Source: Minisyncoccota bacterium (GTDB lineage Bacteria; Patescibacteriota; Minisyncoccia; SW-4-49-11). From it: a DNA stretch of 5,023 nt. Below the pieces are notes generated by a model, which searched no databases, was not told where the DNA came from, and saw only the letters and a program-made list of their open reading frames with translations. Made by a program: the position numbers and the translations under genes. Below, piece after piece: positions 1 to 4,380 of the stretch. How positions within the stretch are numbered: the stretch's first letter is position 1; every line of letters begins with the position of its first letter. The stretch spans positions 1-5,023 of the forward strand of contig JAHEOE010000020.1 of the NCBI GenBank assembly GCA_018609785.1. Reading direction: 5' to 3'.

Positions 1-55
1 GATAACATAACACCCAAGTCAACGCAATCCAACAAAATCACCCGACCAATATCCC

Positions 56-76
56 CGCGTATGTGCGCGTGTGCGC
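56..76. other. Perfectly alternating pyrimidine-purine tract (possible Z-DNA-prone segment)
   Basis: Twenty-one consecutive bases alternate pyrimidine and purine without a break, mostly CG and TG steps. Such tracts favour left-handed DNA under negative supercoiling and can form short GCGC/GCGC hairpins. The tract is GC-rich compared with the AT-rich DNA before it. Its role, if any, is unknown; it lies in the gene-free stretch before the terminase cluster. Confidence 0.5.
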
Positions 77-93
77 CCGAATTTTGGAGTTAT

Positions 94-110
94 CCCCCCT
101 GGGGGGTTTT
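94..110 (+). terminator. Short G/C hairpin with T tract, possible terminator of an upstream gene
   Basis: Six C (94-99), one T and six G (101-106) are followed directly by TTTT (107-110). The bases can form a five-pair G:C stem with a CTG loop and a U run. The stem is short and the U run is only four bases, so termination would be weak. It could instead be part of a packaging or protein-binding site. Confidence 0.3.
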
Positions 111-245
111 CTGAGCGACTTTTTAATCGCCCCACCCCCTCGTGTTATATACCCGTTCCATCTTGTCACTGCAAAGCTCACAGTTGCGTTTACTCGTCAA
201 AGAAAACATGGTAGGTTGAAGAAAAGGGCTACTCATGAATATTAT

Positions 246-704
246 ATGACGCGTAATGAAGCGGAAAAGGTTGGACACGCGACGCAGAAGCGAAGAATAT
301 TCCGACGAAATGTAAGGTTCGTACTCTATTTATACAATATAGCTTGGTCATATTCCAAATACTCTCAGATGTGGGATCTGGCCGAAATCAATCTGTCCGC
401 TTTTTTGGTCTATATAGAGGATCACGGGCTGTTGGATATGAATCTGCCGAAAGGGCAAGTTGATGATATCAACGGAGCCATCCGGAGAATGAAGGAAATA
501 TATAAGAATCCTTCAAACGATACGAGAAGAGAGATGAAGGTTCAACTCGAACGGATCAAAAAGCGGAGCCGGAAGTCGATCTCACAAGAGTTAAAAGAAA
601 CCGTTTTATGGCTAACGTTAAGAAGTCAGAAGTCGTGGAACCAAACTCGTTCTTATTTGCCCAGTATATTATGCAGGGCTATTCTACAGCTGATGCCTAC
701 CTAA
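246..704 (+). CDS. Hypothetical basic phage protein upstream of the small terminase
   Basis: I do not recognise this protein. From ATG 246 it has 152 residues, is rich in Lys and Arg, and looks mainly helical. A basic N-terminus (residues 15-24, KRRIFRRNVR) precedes an aromatic segment (about 25-58) containing YLYNIAWSYSKYSQMW, and another basic cluster follows at 104-111 (RIKKRSRK). I chose ATG 246 because residues encoded before it look non-coding and an A/T-rich tract lies just upstream. The frame overlaps the small terminase gene by 97 nt, so residues 122-152 are encoded in DNA that also encodes the terminase N-terminus and read like a shadow of it. The functional protein may therefore end near residue 120, through a frameshift or sequence error, or may carry a poorly constrained tail. 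Its position suggests a packaging or DNA-binding role; that is inference. Confidence 0.6.
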   Translation: MTRNEAEKVGHATQKRRIFRRNVRFVLYLYNIAWSYSKYSQMWDLAEINLSAFLVYIEDHGLLDMNLPKGQVDDINGAIRRMKEIYKNPSNDTRREMKVQLERIKKRSRKSISQELKETVLWLTLRSQKSWNQTRSYLPSILCRAILQLMPT

Positions 705-1111
705 AAATAAAACCGCACGTAAAGAGGCAGACGGCGCGTAACGGAGGAAAGCGGATGTTGGATGATCCGGATGTACAAGACTATCTGGCCCGCTATCAGA
801 AACAGATGGCGGATGCCACTCAAATGACGCAAGAATATTTGGCCTCCAAACTGATGGAGGTAATAGAAGATAATGAGGCCGAGCAAACACGCGATCGGTT
901 GGAAGCTATTAAGTTGGGAGCGAAAATCATGGGACACGAAAAGCCGGCATTGGACAAAGGAAAGCCGAAGGAAGCAAACCAACCCAAGGTCAACGTATAT
1001 ATCAAGTCCGGATACGGCGGTAAAGGAGAAAAGGAGAATGCGGAGGTCGTACAGCAACCGGCCAATACCGAGGAAGCCAATTCCGAGGGACCTGAGGAGT
1101 TGCCGGAATAA
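608..1111 (+). CDS. terS: Phage terminase small subunit (Terminase_2-like)
   Basis: This is the likely DNA-recognition subunit of the packaging motor, which binds the packaging site and recruits the large subunit. The 167-residue length is usual for the family. Residues about 15-60 match the helical DNA-binding pattern of small terminases: FAQYIMQGYSTADAYLKI, then TARNGGKRMLDDPDVQDYLAR, close to the conserved 'A...G..ML..P.V..YL' layout of Terminase_2. Residues 64-110 are helical and charged (YLASKLMEVIEDNEAEQTRDRLEAIKLGAKI), fitting the oligomerisation region. The tail (111-167) is Pro/Glu/Lys-rich and probably disordered, the usual site for contact with the large subunit. ATG 608 begins where homology-like sequence begins; the bases before it (TTAAAAGAAACCGTTTT) have no Shine-Dalgarno. 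The large subunit starts 31 nt downstream. The assignment rests on motif pattern and gene order. Confidence 0.87.
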   Translation: MANVKKSEVVEPNSFLFAQYIMQGYSTADAYLKIKPHVKRQTARNGGKRMLDDPDVQDYLARYQKQMADATQMTQEYLASKLMEVIEDNEAEQTRDRLEAIKLGAKIMGHEKPALDKGKPKEANQPKVNVYIKSGYGGKGEKENAEVVQQPANTEEANSEGPEELPE

Positions 1112-1142
1112 CTGATATAATGTAGCAAGGTGATACAAAGAT

Positions 1143-2540
1143 ATGCCCCAATCCGTAAATGTAGAGTTACCCTATAAGTTCGAACTTCGCGATTATCAAC
1201 AGGGGTTTTGGGACGCGATGACGGAACAGGAATATAAACGTGCCGTTTTGGTATGGCACCGGCGCGCGGGAAAAGACCGGGTCGCCTTTAACTATCTGTT
1301 AATGCAAGCCGTACTCAAAAAGGGTACGTACTTTTTGATGTATCCCACGTATCAACAGGCCCGGAAAGCGGTGTGGGAAGGTATCGGCGATGATCAGATG
1401 AGTTATTTGGATCATATCCCTCCGGAACTTTTGGCGCGGAAAAACAATCAACAGATGCTTATCGAACTGACGAACGGGTCAATTATTCGACTGTTGGGAA
1501 CGGACCGTTTTGATAATAATGTAGGAACCAACCCGCAAGGAGTTGTTTTATCGGAATATTCCATTCAAGATCCGCAAGCCTGGAATCTTATACGCCCCAT
1601 TCTCAAGGTAAACAAAGGATGGGCGGTCTTTATTTACACCCCGCGGGGCATGAACCATGGCTACGAACTTTACCGTACCGCACAACAGAATCCGGACAAA
1701 TACTTTTGTCAGAAATTGACGGTTGATGATACGGGCGTACTTACTCCGGAAGACATTGAGGAAGAGCGTAATGAGGGAATGAGCGACGAGCTTATCAACC
1801 AGGAGTACTATTGCGACTTCTTAAGTGCGATGCCCGGAGCTATTTTTGCAAAATACGTGGACGAGGCGGCGCAAAGAGGTCGTATCACTTCAGTTCCGTA
1901 CGAACCGCAGTATCCGGTGTATACGGTATGGGATATCGGTGTACAGGACAAAATGGCGGTTTTATTTTTCCAACTGGTCGGAAAAGAGATACGCATTATC
2001 GAAAGTATATCTCGAAGCGGAAGCAGTATGCGCGAGATTATCGGAGAACTAAAAAATGAACGTGATTATATTTATGAAGCACATTATCTCCCTCACGATG
2101 CGAAACAGAGAGAAGCAACAACGGGAATGAACCGCTTTGAATTTGCCGAGCGGGAAGGACTTAAGAATGTGAAACAGGTACCGCACGTGGAACGATCGGT
2201 AGGTATCGACTTCGTCGCCGGATTGCTTCGCAAAGCATATATTGATAAGTACAACTGTACGGATGCCATCCAAGCATGGCGTAACTACCACCGCGAGTGG
2301 GATGATAAAAAGCAGATGTATAAGGATGAACCGGTACACGATTGGTCTTCGCATTACTCGGACGCGTTACGGTACTTGGCTGTATTAATGCAACCGAGTA
2401 TCACGGCCGGTGTAAACGAACCGTACACCGAAGAGGAACTTGATCGTATGTTGAACAGCGAGCATGCCATGCAGAACAAAAAGGTTCGCAAACAGTGGGA
2501 GAAGAGATTGAGGAGGTTACAAAGAGGTAGTTCCATTTAA
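1143..2540 (+). CDS. terL: Phage terminase large subunit (packaging ATPase and nuclease)
   Basis: This motor protein drives DNA into the prohead with an N-terminal ATPase and cuts concatemers with a C-terminal RNase H-like nuclease. The 465-residue protein is full length. The Walker A-type motif is WHRRAGKD at 38-45, the deviant form common in phage terminases. Walker B is VVLSE at 134-138 with the likely catalytic Glu138. The coupling motif is YTPRGMNHG at 165-173. The nuclease acidic residues appear as VWDIG (Asp264), LPHDAK (Asp319) and YSDALRYL (Asp407). The C-terminus (about 440-461) is strongly basic. All expected motifs are present and in order, so the gene looks intact. It follows terS by 31 nt. 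An ATATAATG string lies 20 nt before the start, and AAGGTG is too far upstream (about 13 nt) to be an ideal ribosome site. Confidence 0.97.
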   Translation: MPQSVNVELPYKFELRDYQQGFWDAMTEQEYKRAVLVWHRRAGKDRVAFNYLLMQAVLKKGTYFLMYPTYQQARKAVWEGIGDDQMSYLDHIPPELLARKNNQQMLIELTNGSIIRLLGTDRFDNNVGTNPQGVVLSEYSIQDPQAWNLIRPILKVNKGWAVFIYTPRGMNHGYELYRTAQQNPDKYFCQKLTVDDTGVLTPEDIEEERNEGMSDELINQEYYCDFLSAMPGAIFAKYVDEAAQRGRITSVPYEPQYPVYTVWDIGVQDKMAVLFFQLVGKEIRIIESISRSGSSMREIIGELKNERDYIYEAHYLPHDAKQREATTGMNRFEFAEREGLKNVKQVPHVERSVGIDFVAGLLRKAYIDKYNCTDAIQAWRNYHREWDDKKQMYKDEPVHDWSSHYSDALRYLAVLMQPSITAGVNEPYTEEELDRMLNSEHAMQNKKVRKQWEKRLRRLQRGSSI

Positions 2541-2568
2541 TATAATGGGAGAAGAGTAATAACGTTAT

Positions 2569-2841
2569 ATGCCATACAAGAAAAAATCTGCCATGAAATC
2601 CAAATCCGGAACCGGATCAAAGTCCAAAAAGAAAAACGGATACTCCGCCGGATCGAAGAAAAAAATGAAGGCAGAGGGTAAGTACCATGTCGAAAAGAAC
2701 AAAGGCGGAAATTACACCGTCCACGGACCGAAAGGAAAAGTGAGGGGAGAGTATGATTCAAAAAACAAAGCGTATAAGAAAGAGGAAAAAGCGGAAAAGA
2801 AAACAAAGAAAAGCTCCTCCGGAAAGAAAAAGAAGAGCTAA
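2569..2841 (+). CDS. Lysine-rich small basic protein, function unknown
   Basis: The 90-residue product contains 31 lysines, about one in three, mostly in KK, KKK and KKKK runs separated by Ser, Gly and Ala. It resembles the tails of histone H1 and other nucleic-acid-binding basic proteins. A less biased central segment (about residues 38-62: GKYHVEKNKGGNYTVHGPKGKVRGE) could be a small folded unit, flanked by disordered basic arms. There is no signal peptide or membrane segment. It starts 28 nt after terL, with ATATAATG 22 nt before the ATG, as at terL. Binding to packaged DNA, or a role in capsid assembly or packaging, is plausible from composition and location. I know of no specific family to assign. 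The start is clear because no other in-frame ATG precedes it in the gap. Confidence 0.8.
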   Translation: MPYKKKSAMKSKSGTGSKSKKKNGYSAGSKKKMKAEGKYHVEKNKGGNYTVHGPKGKVRGEYDSKNKAYKKEEKAEKKTKKSSSGKKKKS

Positions 2842-2896
2842 GGTGGTTGACGTGTGGCGTTATGTATGGTACAGACATAGCATACCAATGTAATGT

Positions 2897-3070
2897 ATGA
2901 CGTATGGAGACGATAAAGTCGATACTCAAGGCAATAGGATGGGCGTTTGCCATTCTTGTGATAATTATTTTCATGAATGCGATAACCGAAGCGGTGGCCT
3001 TGCTTATAGCGGGTTAGAAGACGGGAATTGGATTAAAGCATATATAAAAGCAAAGTATGGCAAAGAGTGA
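2897..3070 (+). CDS. Alternative overlapping 57-codon ORF with a Cys/His cluster
   Basis: ATG 2897 to TGA 3068-3070 is open in the frame +1 to the membrane peptide. It overlaps the next gene by 14 nt, similar to the 11-nt overlap seen further on. The product is polar and includes VCHSCDNYFHECDN (residues 17-30), a Cys-x2-Cys-x4-His-x-Cys arrangement that could bind zinc, then a Gly/Tyr/Lys-rich tail. Codons rich in Cys, His, Tyr, Asp and Asn are also what a hydrophobic coding stretch gives when read one base off, so this may be a shadow of the membrane peptide. I report it as an alternative, not as an additional certain gene. Confidence 0.25.
   Translation: MTYGDDKVDTQGNRMGVCHSCDNYFHECDNRSGGLAYSGLEDGNWIKAYIKAKYGKE
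2904..3017 (+). CDS. 37-residue single-span membrane peptide
   Basis: ATG 2904 to TAG 3015-3017 encodes METIKSILKAIGWAFAILVI followed by IIFMNAITEAVALLIAG. A short N-terminus with two lysines (Lys5, Lys9) precedes an uninterrupted hydrophobic stretch from about residue 10 to 24, and a second, milder hydrophobic segment ends the peptide. This is the layout of a small inner-membrane peptide with its basic end in the cytoplasm. Phages encode such peptides as holin-like or accessory lysis factors and as membrane-associated host-takeover peptides, but nothing here fixes the role. It begins 62 nt after the lysine-rich gene and ends 39 nt before the next gene. The same DNA is open in another frame (2897-3070), so one of the two may be a shadow. 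I prefer this one because a coherent membrane segment is a strong coding signal. Confidence 0.55.
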   Translation: METIKSILKAIGWAFAILVIIIFMNAITEAVALLIAG

Positions 3071-3485
3071 AACGCATTCGGTTAAAAAAAGCGCGCACAG
3101 AAAGTCACGGAGAGCATCCGGAAATCCCATGTTTATTACCAAAAAGGAACGGCAAGACATCAAGGATGAACTACGCGGGATGAATAACAAACAGTTGTTG
3201 GATGACTATATCGAAACTACGAGAGAAGTATTTAACGAGAAAAGCGACAACGACGGATACAGAAGTTATATCCGCGCCCGGAAAAAAGACGGGATGGTTA
3301 TACTGACGAACCGTCTGGAAGCAAGTATGGATCAACCGACGGCAATGAGAATAAAGTCGATGTTTGATGAAGTGGTGTATATATGTGTGGACGAAGAGAA
3401 TGAGAAAATAGAGGGCTGTGAAGATCTTTTGCGAACTACACAAAATTTCATGCTTAAGAACTTAATCGAAGGTAATGTCGAGTAG
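3057..3485 (+). CDS. Hypothetical phage protein with basic N-terminus
   Basis: I do not recognise this 142-residue protein. Residues 1-20 are Lys/Arg/Ser-rich and probably disordered or nucleic-acid binding (KKSAHRKSRRAS). Residues 28-110 look like a compact alpha-helical domain (KKERQDIKDELRGMNNKQLL, then DDYIETTREVFNEK and a basic YRSYIRARKK at 69-77). An acidic segment (111-122) and a final helix (123-138) follow. There is no membrane segment. The start at 3057 follows an A-rich tract (ATATAAAAGCAAAGT) typical of Bacteroidota-type initiation without Shine-Dalgarno. The stop overlaps the next gene's start by 11 nt, suggesting coupled translation. Its place between terminase and structural genes suggests a virion or packaging accessory; that is only positional inference. 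Confidence 0.75.
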   Translation: MAKSETHSVKKSAHRKSRRASGNPMFITKKERQDIKDELRGMNNKQLLDDYIETTREVFNEKSDNDGYRSYIRARKKDGMVILTNRLEASMDQPTAMRIKSMFDEVVYICVDEENEKIEGCEDLLRTTQNFMLKNLIEGNVE

Positions 3486-4062
3486 GAAAAAAGGGTATTA
3501 CCGTCCGCCGCCGCCATTTTGGGTAACTACCATAGCTGAAATCGAAGAGAAAAAGAGGGAGAGGGCGGAAATAGAGGAAAAACGGAAAGAGAAAGAAAGA
3601 TGGAAAGCCGAGCGAAAGAGACAGAAAAGGCTCAAACATGAGTTAAAAAAGAAGCAGAGAAAACGACAGCGAAAGAGAGAGAACATAAATATCGGAATAT
3701 CAATTTTGGACAAACGGATTCTCTGCACGAAAGACCTGCTCATAGAGTGCGGTATTAAAAACAAAGAGCGCGTATACGTGGATGTTGAAGTCGAGCCGGA
3801 GAAAGAACTGCTGGCGTTGACGTTCTACGAACATTCCAATCCGTGGTATTACTCCTTCAAACCTAAAGTGGATAACTTTATCAATTATCCGATCCATATC
3901 TTGTGTGAGATATTTCCCCACCGAGAGTTGCGGGGGAAGTATGCTCCGATAAAGAAGGAAGGAAGGCGATACGAATTTGATTTGAAGCAGAGACACGTTC
4001 TTTCCGTGGACAAAAAGAAAGAACGGCAGTATCCGGAGGAACCGAACTACACATATGTATAA
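3475..4062 (+). CDS. Hypothetical protein with a long charged N-terminal helix and a C-terminal beta-rich domain
   Basis: I do not recognise the 195-residue product. The N-terminus has a PPPPFW motif (11-16), then an almost uninterrupted Glu/Lys/Arg tract (about 21-70) that should form one long charged helix or coiled coil, ending in a very basic KKKQRKRQRKR (58-68). From about residue 71 the character changes to a beta-rich domain (INIGISILDKRIL, VYVDVEVEPE, LLALTFYE, then WYYSFKPKVDNF), ending in a Lys/Pro/Tyr tail. The charged region gives low-complexity purine-rich DNA (3540-3680). The start overlaps the previous gene by 11 nt (the ATG lies inside its last codons), implying translational coupling. 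A promoter lies four bases after the stop, so this gene closes the protein-coding run before the RNA operon. Confidence 0.75.
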   Translation: MSSRKKGYYRPPPPFWVTTIAEIEEKKRERAEIEEKRKEKERWKAERKRQKRLKHELKKKQRKRQRKRENINIGISILDKRILCTKDLLIECGIKNKERVYVDVEVEPEKELLALTFYEHSNPWYYSFKPKVDNFINYPIHILCEIFPHRELRGKYAPIKKEGRRYEFDLKQRHVLSVDKKKERQYPEEPNYTYV

Positions 4063-4065
4063 GAT

Positions 4066-4094
4066 TTGCAAAATGTTGACGTAGGTGGTATAAT
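4066..4094 (+). promoter_or_regulatory. Promoter for the tRNA / Cas12a-repeat RNA operon
   Basis: TTGCAA (4066-4071), a 17-bp spacer and a perfect TATAAT (4089-4094) form a sigma-70-like promoter. In Bacteroidota terms, TTTG (4065-4068) lies 20 bp before TATAATAT, matching the -33 element and spacing of the Bacteroides consensus, although the -7 element is only partly matched. Initiation seven bases downstream would fall at G4101, the first base of a hairpin. It starts four bases after the previous stop codon and faces the tRNA, which suggests dedicated expression of the RNA genes separately from the late genes. Confidence 0.65.
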
Positions 4095-4100
4095 ATAATT

Positions 4101-4119
4101 GATACCCCACTGAGGTATC
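4101..4119 (+). other. Leader hairpin 1 at the predicted transcript start
   Basis: GATACC (4101-4106) pairs perfectly with GGTATC (4114-4119) around a seven-base loop CCACTGA. It begins at the base where transcription should start, so it would cap the 5' end of the RNA, perhaps protecting it from decay. I find no match to a known riboswitch. Confidence 0.5.
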
Positions 4120-4132
4120 TGGAGAGCCCCTC

Positions 4133-4158
4133 ATCCCTCCGATAACAAAGGGAGGGAT
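4133..4158 (+). other. Leader hairpin 2, just upstream of the tRNA
   Basis: ATCCCTCC (4133-4140) pairs perfectly over eight bases with GGAGGGAT (4151-4158) around the loop GATAACAAAG. It ends two bases before the tRNA acceptor stem. No T tract follows, so it is not a terminator. It may separate the tRNA from the leader or assist 5' processing. Confidence 0.55.
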
Positions 4159-4160
4159 CT

Positions 4161-4232
4161 AACGGGATGGCAGAGCGGCAATGCGCCGGTCTCCAAAACC
4201 GGTCAACGAAGGTTCAAATCCTTCTCCCGTTG
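4161..4232 (+). tRNA. tRNA-Trp, anticodon CCA
   Basis: The full cloverleaf is visible. The acceptor stem AACGGGA/TCCCGTT has seven perfect pairs (4161-4167 with 4225-4231). The D arm spans 4170-4184 with GCA/TGC and a loop containing GCGG. The anticodon stem CCGGT/ACCGG encloses the loop CTCCAAA (4191-4197), so the anticodon is CCA at 4193-4195. The variable loop is TCAAC, and the T arm is GAAGG/CCTTC with loop TTCAAAT (4208-4224). The discriminator is G4232, as in bacterial tRNA-Trp. The 3' CCA is not encoded; CA follows the discriminator, so host enzymes must add it. It decodes ordinary UGG and is not a stop-codon suppressor. The Cas12a-type repeat begins two bases after the discriminator. 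Confidence 0.96.
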
Positions 4233-4233
4233 C

Positions 4234-4251
4234 ATTTCTACTAATGTAGAT
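4234..4251 (+). CRISPR. Solitary Cas12a (type V-A) CRISPR repeat, crRNA handle
   Basis: The 18 bases ATTTCTACTAATGTAGAT match the conserved mature crRNA handle of Cas12a systems, AATTTCTACT-loop-GTAGAT. The diagnostic five-pair stem TCTAC (4237-4241)/GTAGA (4246-4250) has a four-base loop TAAT, and the flanking ATT and final T are also conserved. Francisella novicida has loop TGTT and Acidaminococcus TCTT, so only the variable loop differs. Fifteen non-loop positions agree, far too many for chance in 5 kb. I find no second repeat and no cas gene in the window, and the 5' half of a genomic Cas12a repeat is absent, replaced by the tRNA. The element could be a Racr-type RNA decoy that loads host Cas12a with a non-targeting RNA, or a single-guide crRNA. 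The motif call is secure; the function is inferred. Confidence 0.85.
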
Positions 4252-4274
4252 TTGATTAGGTTATAACAGAAGAG
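4252..4274 (+). other. Spacer-position sequence following the Cas12a repeat
   Basis: In a Cas12a crRNA the guide is the roughly 20-24 bases directly 3' of the handle, here beginning TTGATTAGGTTATAACAG. It is A/T-rich and shows no strong internal pairing apart from the palindrome GTTATAAC (4260-4267). I see no matching copy elsewhere in this window. Whether it is a real guide against another genome or an arbitrary tail cannot be told without a database search. Its 3' boundary is set only by typical guide length. Confidence 0.35.
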
Positions 4275-4302
4275 CCGGAGCCGGTACCGGGGTAAAAAAC
4301 GG

Positions 4303-4380
4303 GGGCAGATGCGAGGAACAAGAAGTCTCGAAAAAAGTGCCGCTTGGCGGGGCTTCCTTGTTCCTCAAGGAAGTCTGCCC
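4303..4380 (+). promoter_or_regulatory. Long-range RNA pairings that compete with the terminator (candidate attenuator or pseudoknot)
   Basis: GGGCAGA (4303-4309) is perfectly complementary to TCTGCCC (4374-4380), and nested inside it GAGGAACAAG (4313-4322) is perfectly complementary to CTTGTTCCTC (4357-4366). The downstream arms are the same bases that build the terminator's inner hairpin. The two folds are therefore largely exclusive, as in attenuators and riboswitch expression platforms. Alternatively the outer terminator arms could pair across this fold to make a pseudoknot. Read-through would extend the transcript into the gene at 4426. No known ligand-binding motif is recognised. Confidence 0.5.

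Larger units (their letters stand above)
1..245. other. Gene-free region upstream of the terminase cluster; candidate packaging or regulatory region
   Basis: No convincing coding sequence is visible here. One frame is open from a GTG at 63 into the first gene, but its predicted residues (Pro-rich, then mixed, with no domain character) look like untranslated DNA read through. The region holds an alternating purine/pyrimidine tract (56-76), a C6-T-G6 hairpin followed by four T (94-110) and a T-rich then C-rich stretch (119-141). TATATA lies near 146-151, but I see no convincing partner element for a promoter. In many tailed phages the DNA just upstream of the small terminase gene holds the packaging recognition site, so a pac or cos site is possible. 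That is inference from position only. Confidence 0.4.

Noticed and set aside
63..245. N-terminal extension of the first gene from a GTG at 63
   Set aside because: The residues lack protein-like character and cross the alternating tract and the C/G hairpin; ATG 246 with A/T-rich upstream DNA is a better start.
701..1138. Reverse-strand ORFs opposite terS
   Set aside because: They are shadows of terS and fall on the strand opposite to all credible genes.
3498..4134. Reverse-strand ORFs opposite the charged protein (3498-3764, 3700-4134)
   Set aside because: They are Phe/Ser/Leu-rich products expected from the complement of Lys/Glu-rich coding DNA.
4191..4197. Suppressor tRNA indicating a recoded stop codon
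   Set aside because: The anticodon loop CTCCAAA gives CCA, which reads UGG. Genes in the window end at TAA or TAG in sensible places, so there is no sign of recoding.
4167..4244. Short 25-codon ORF starting at ATG 4167
   Set aside because: It lies almost wholly inside the tRNA and is explained by tRNA sequence constraint.
4233..4300. HDV-like (theta-type) ribozyme after a phage tRNA
   Set aside because: Such ribozymes are known next to gut-phage tRNAs, but I cannot draw the required nested double pseudoknot here. The first bases instead match the Cas12a handle exactly.
4274..4300. T-box-like element (GGTACCG within CCGGTACCGG)
   Set aside because: Only seven bases resemble the T-box consensus, with no specifier loop or upstream stem architecture; it is just a 10-base palindrome.
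4234..4300. Full CRISPR array
   Set aside because: Only one repeat is present; no second TTTCTAC...GTAGAT copy is found on either strand in the window.
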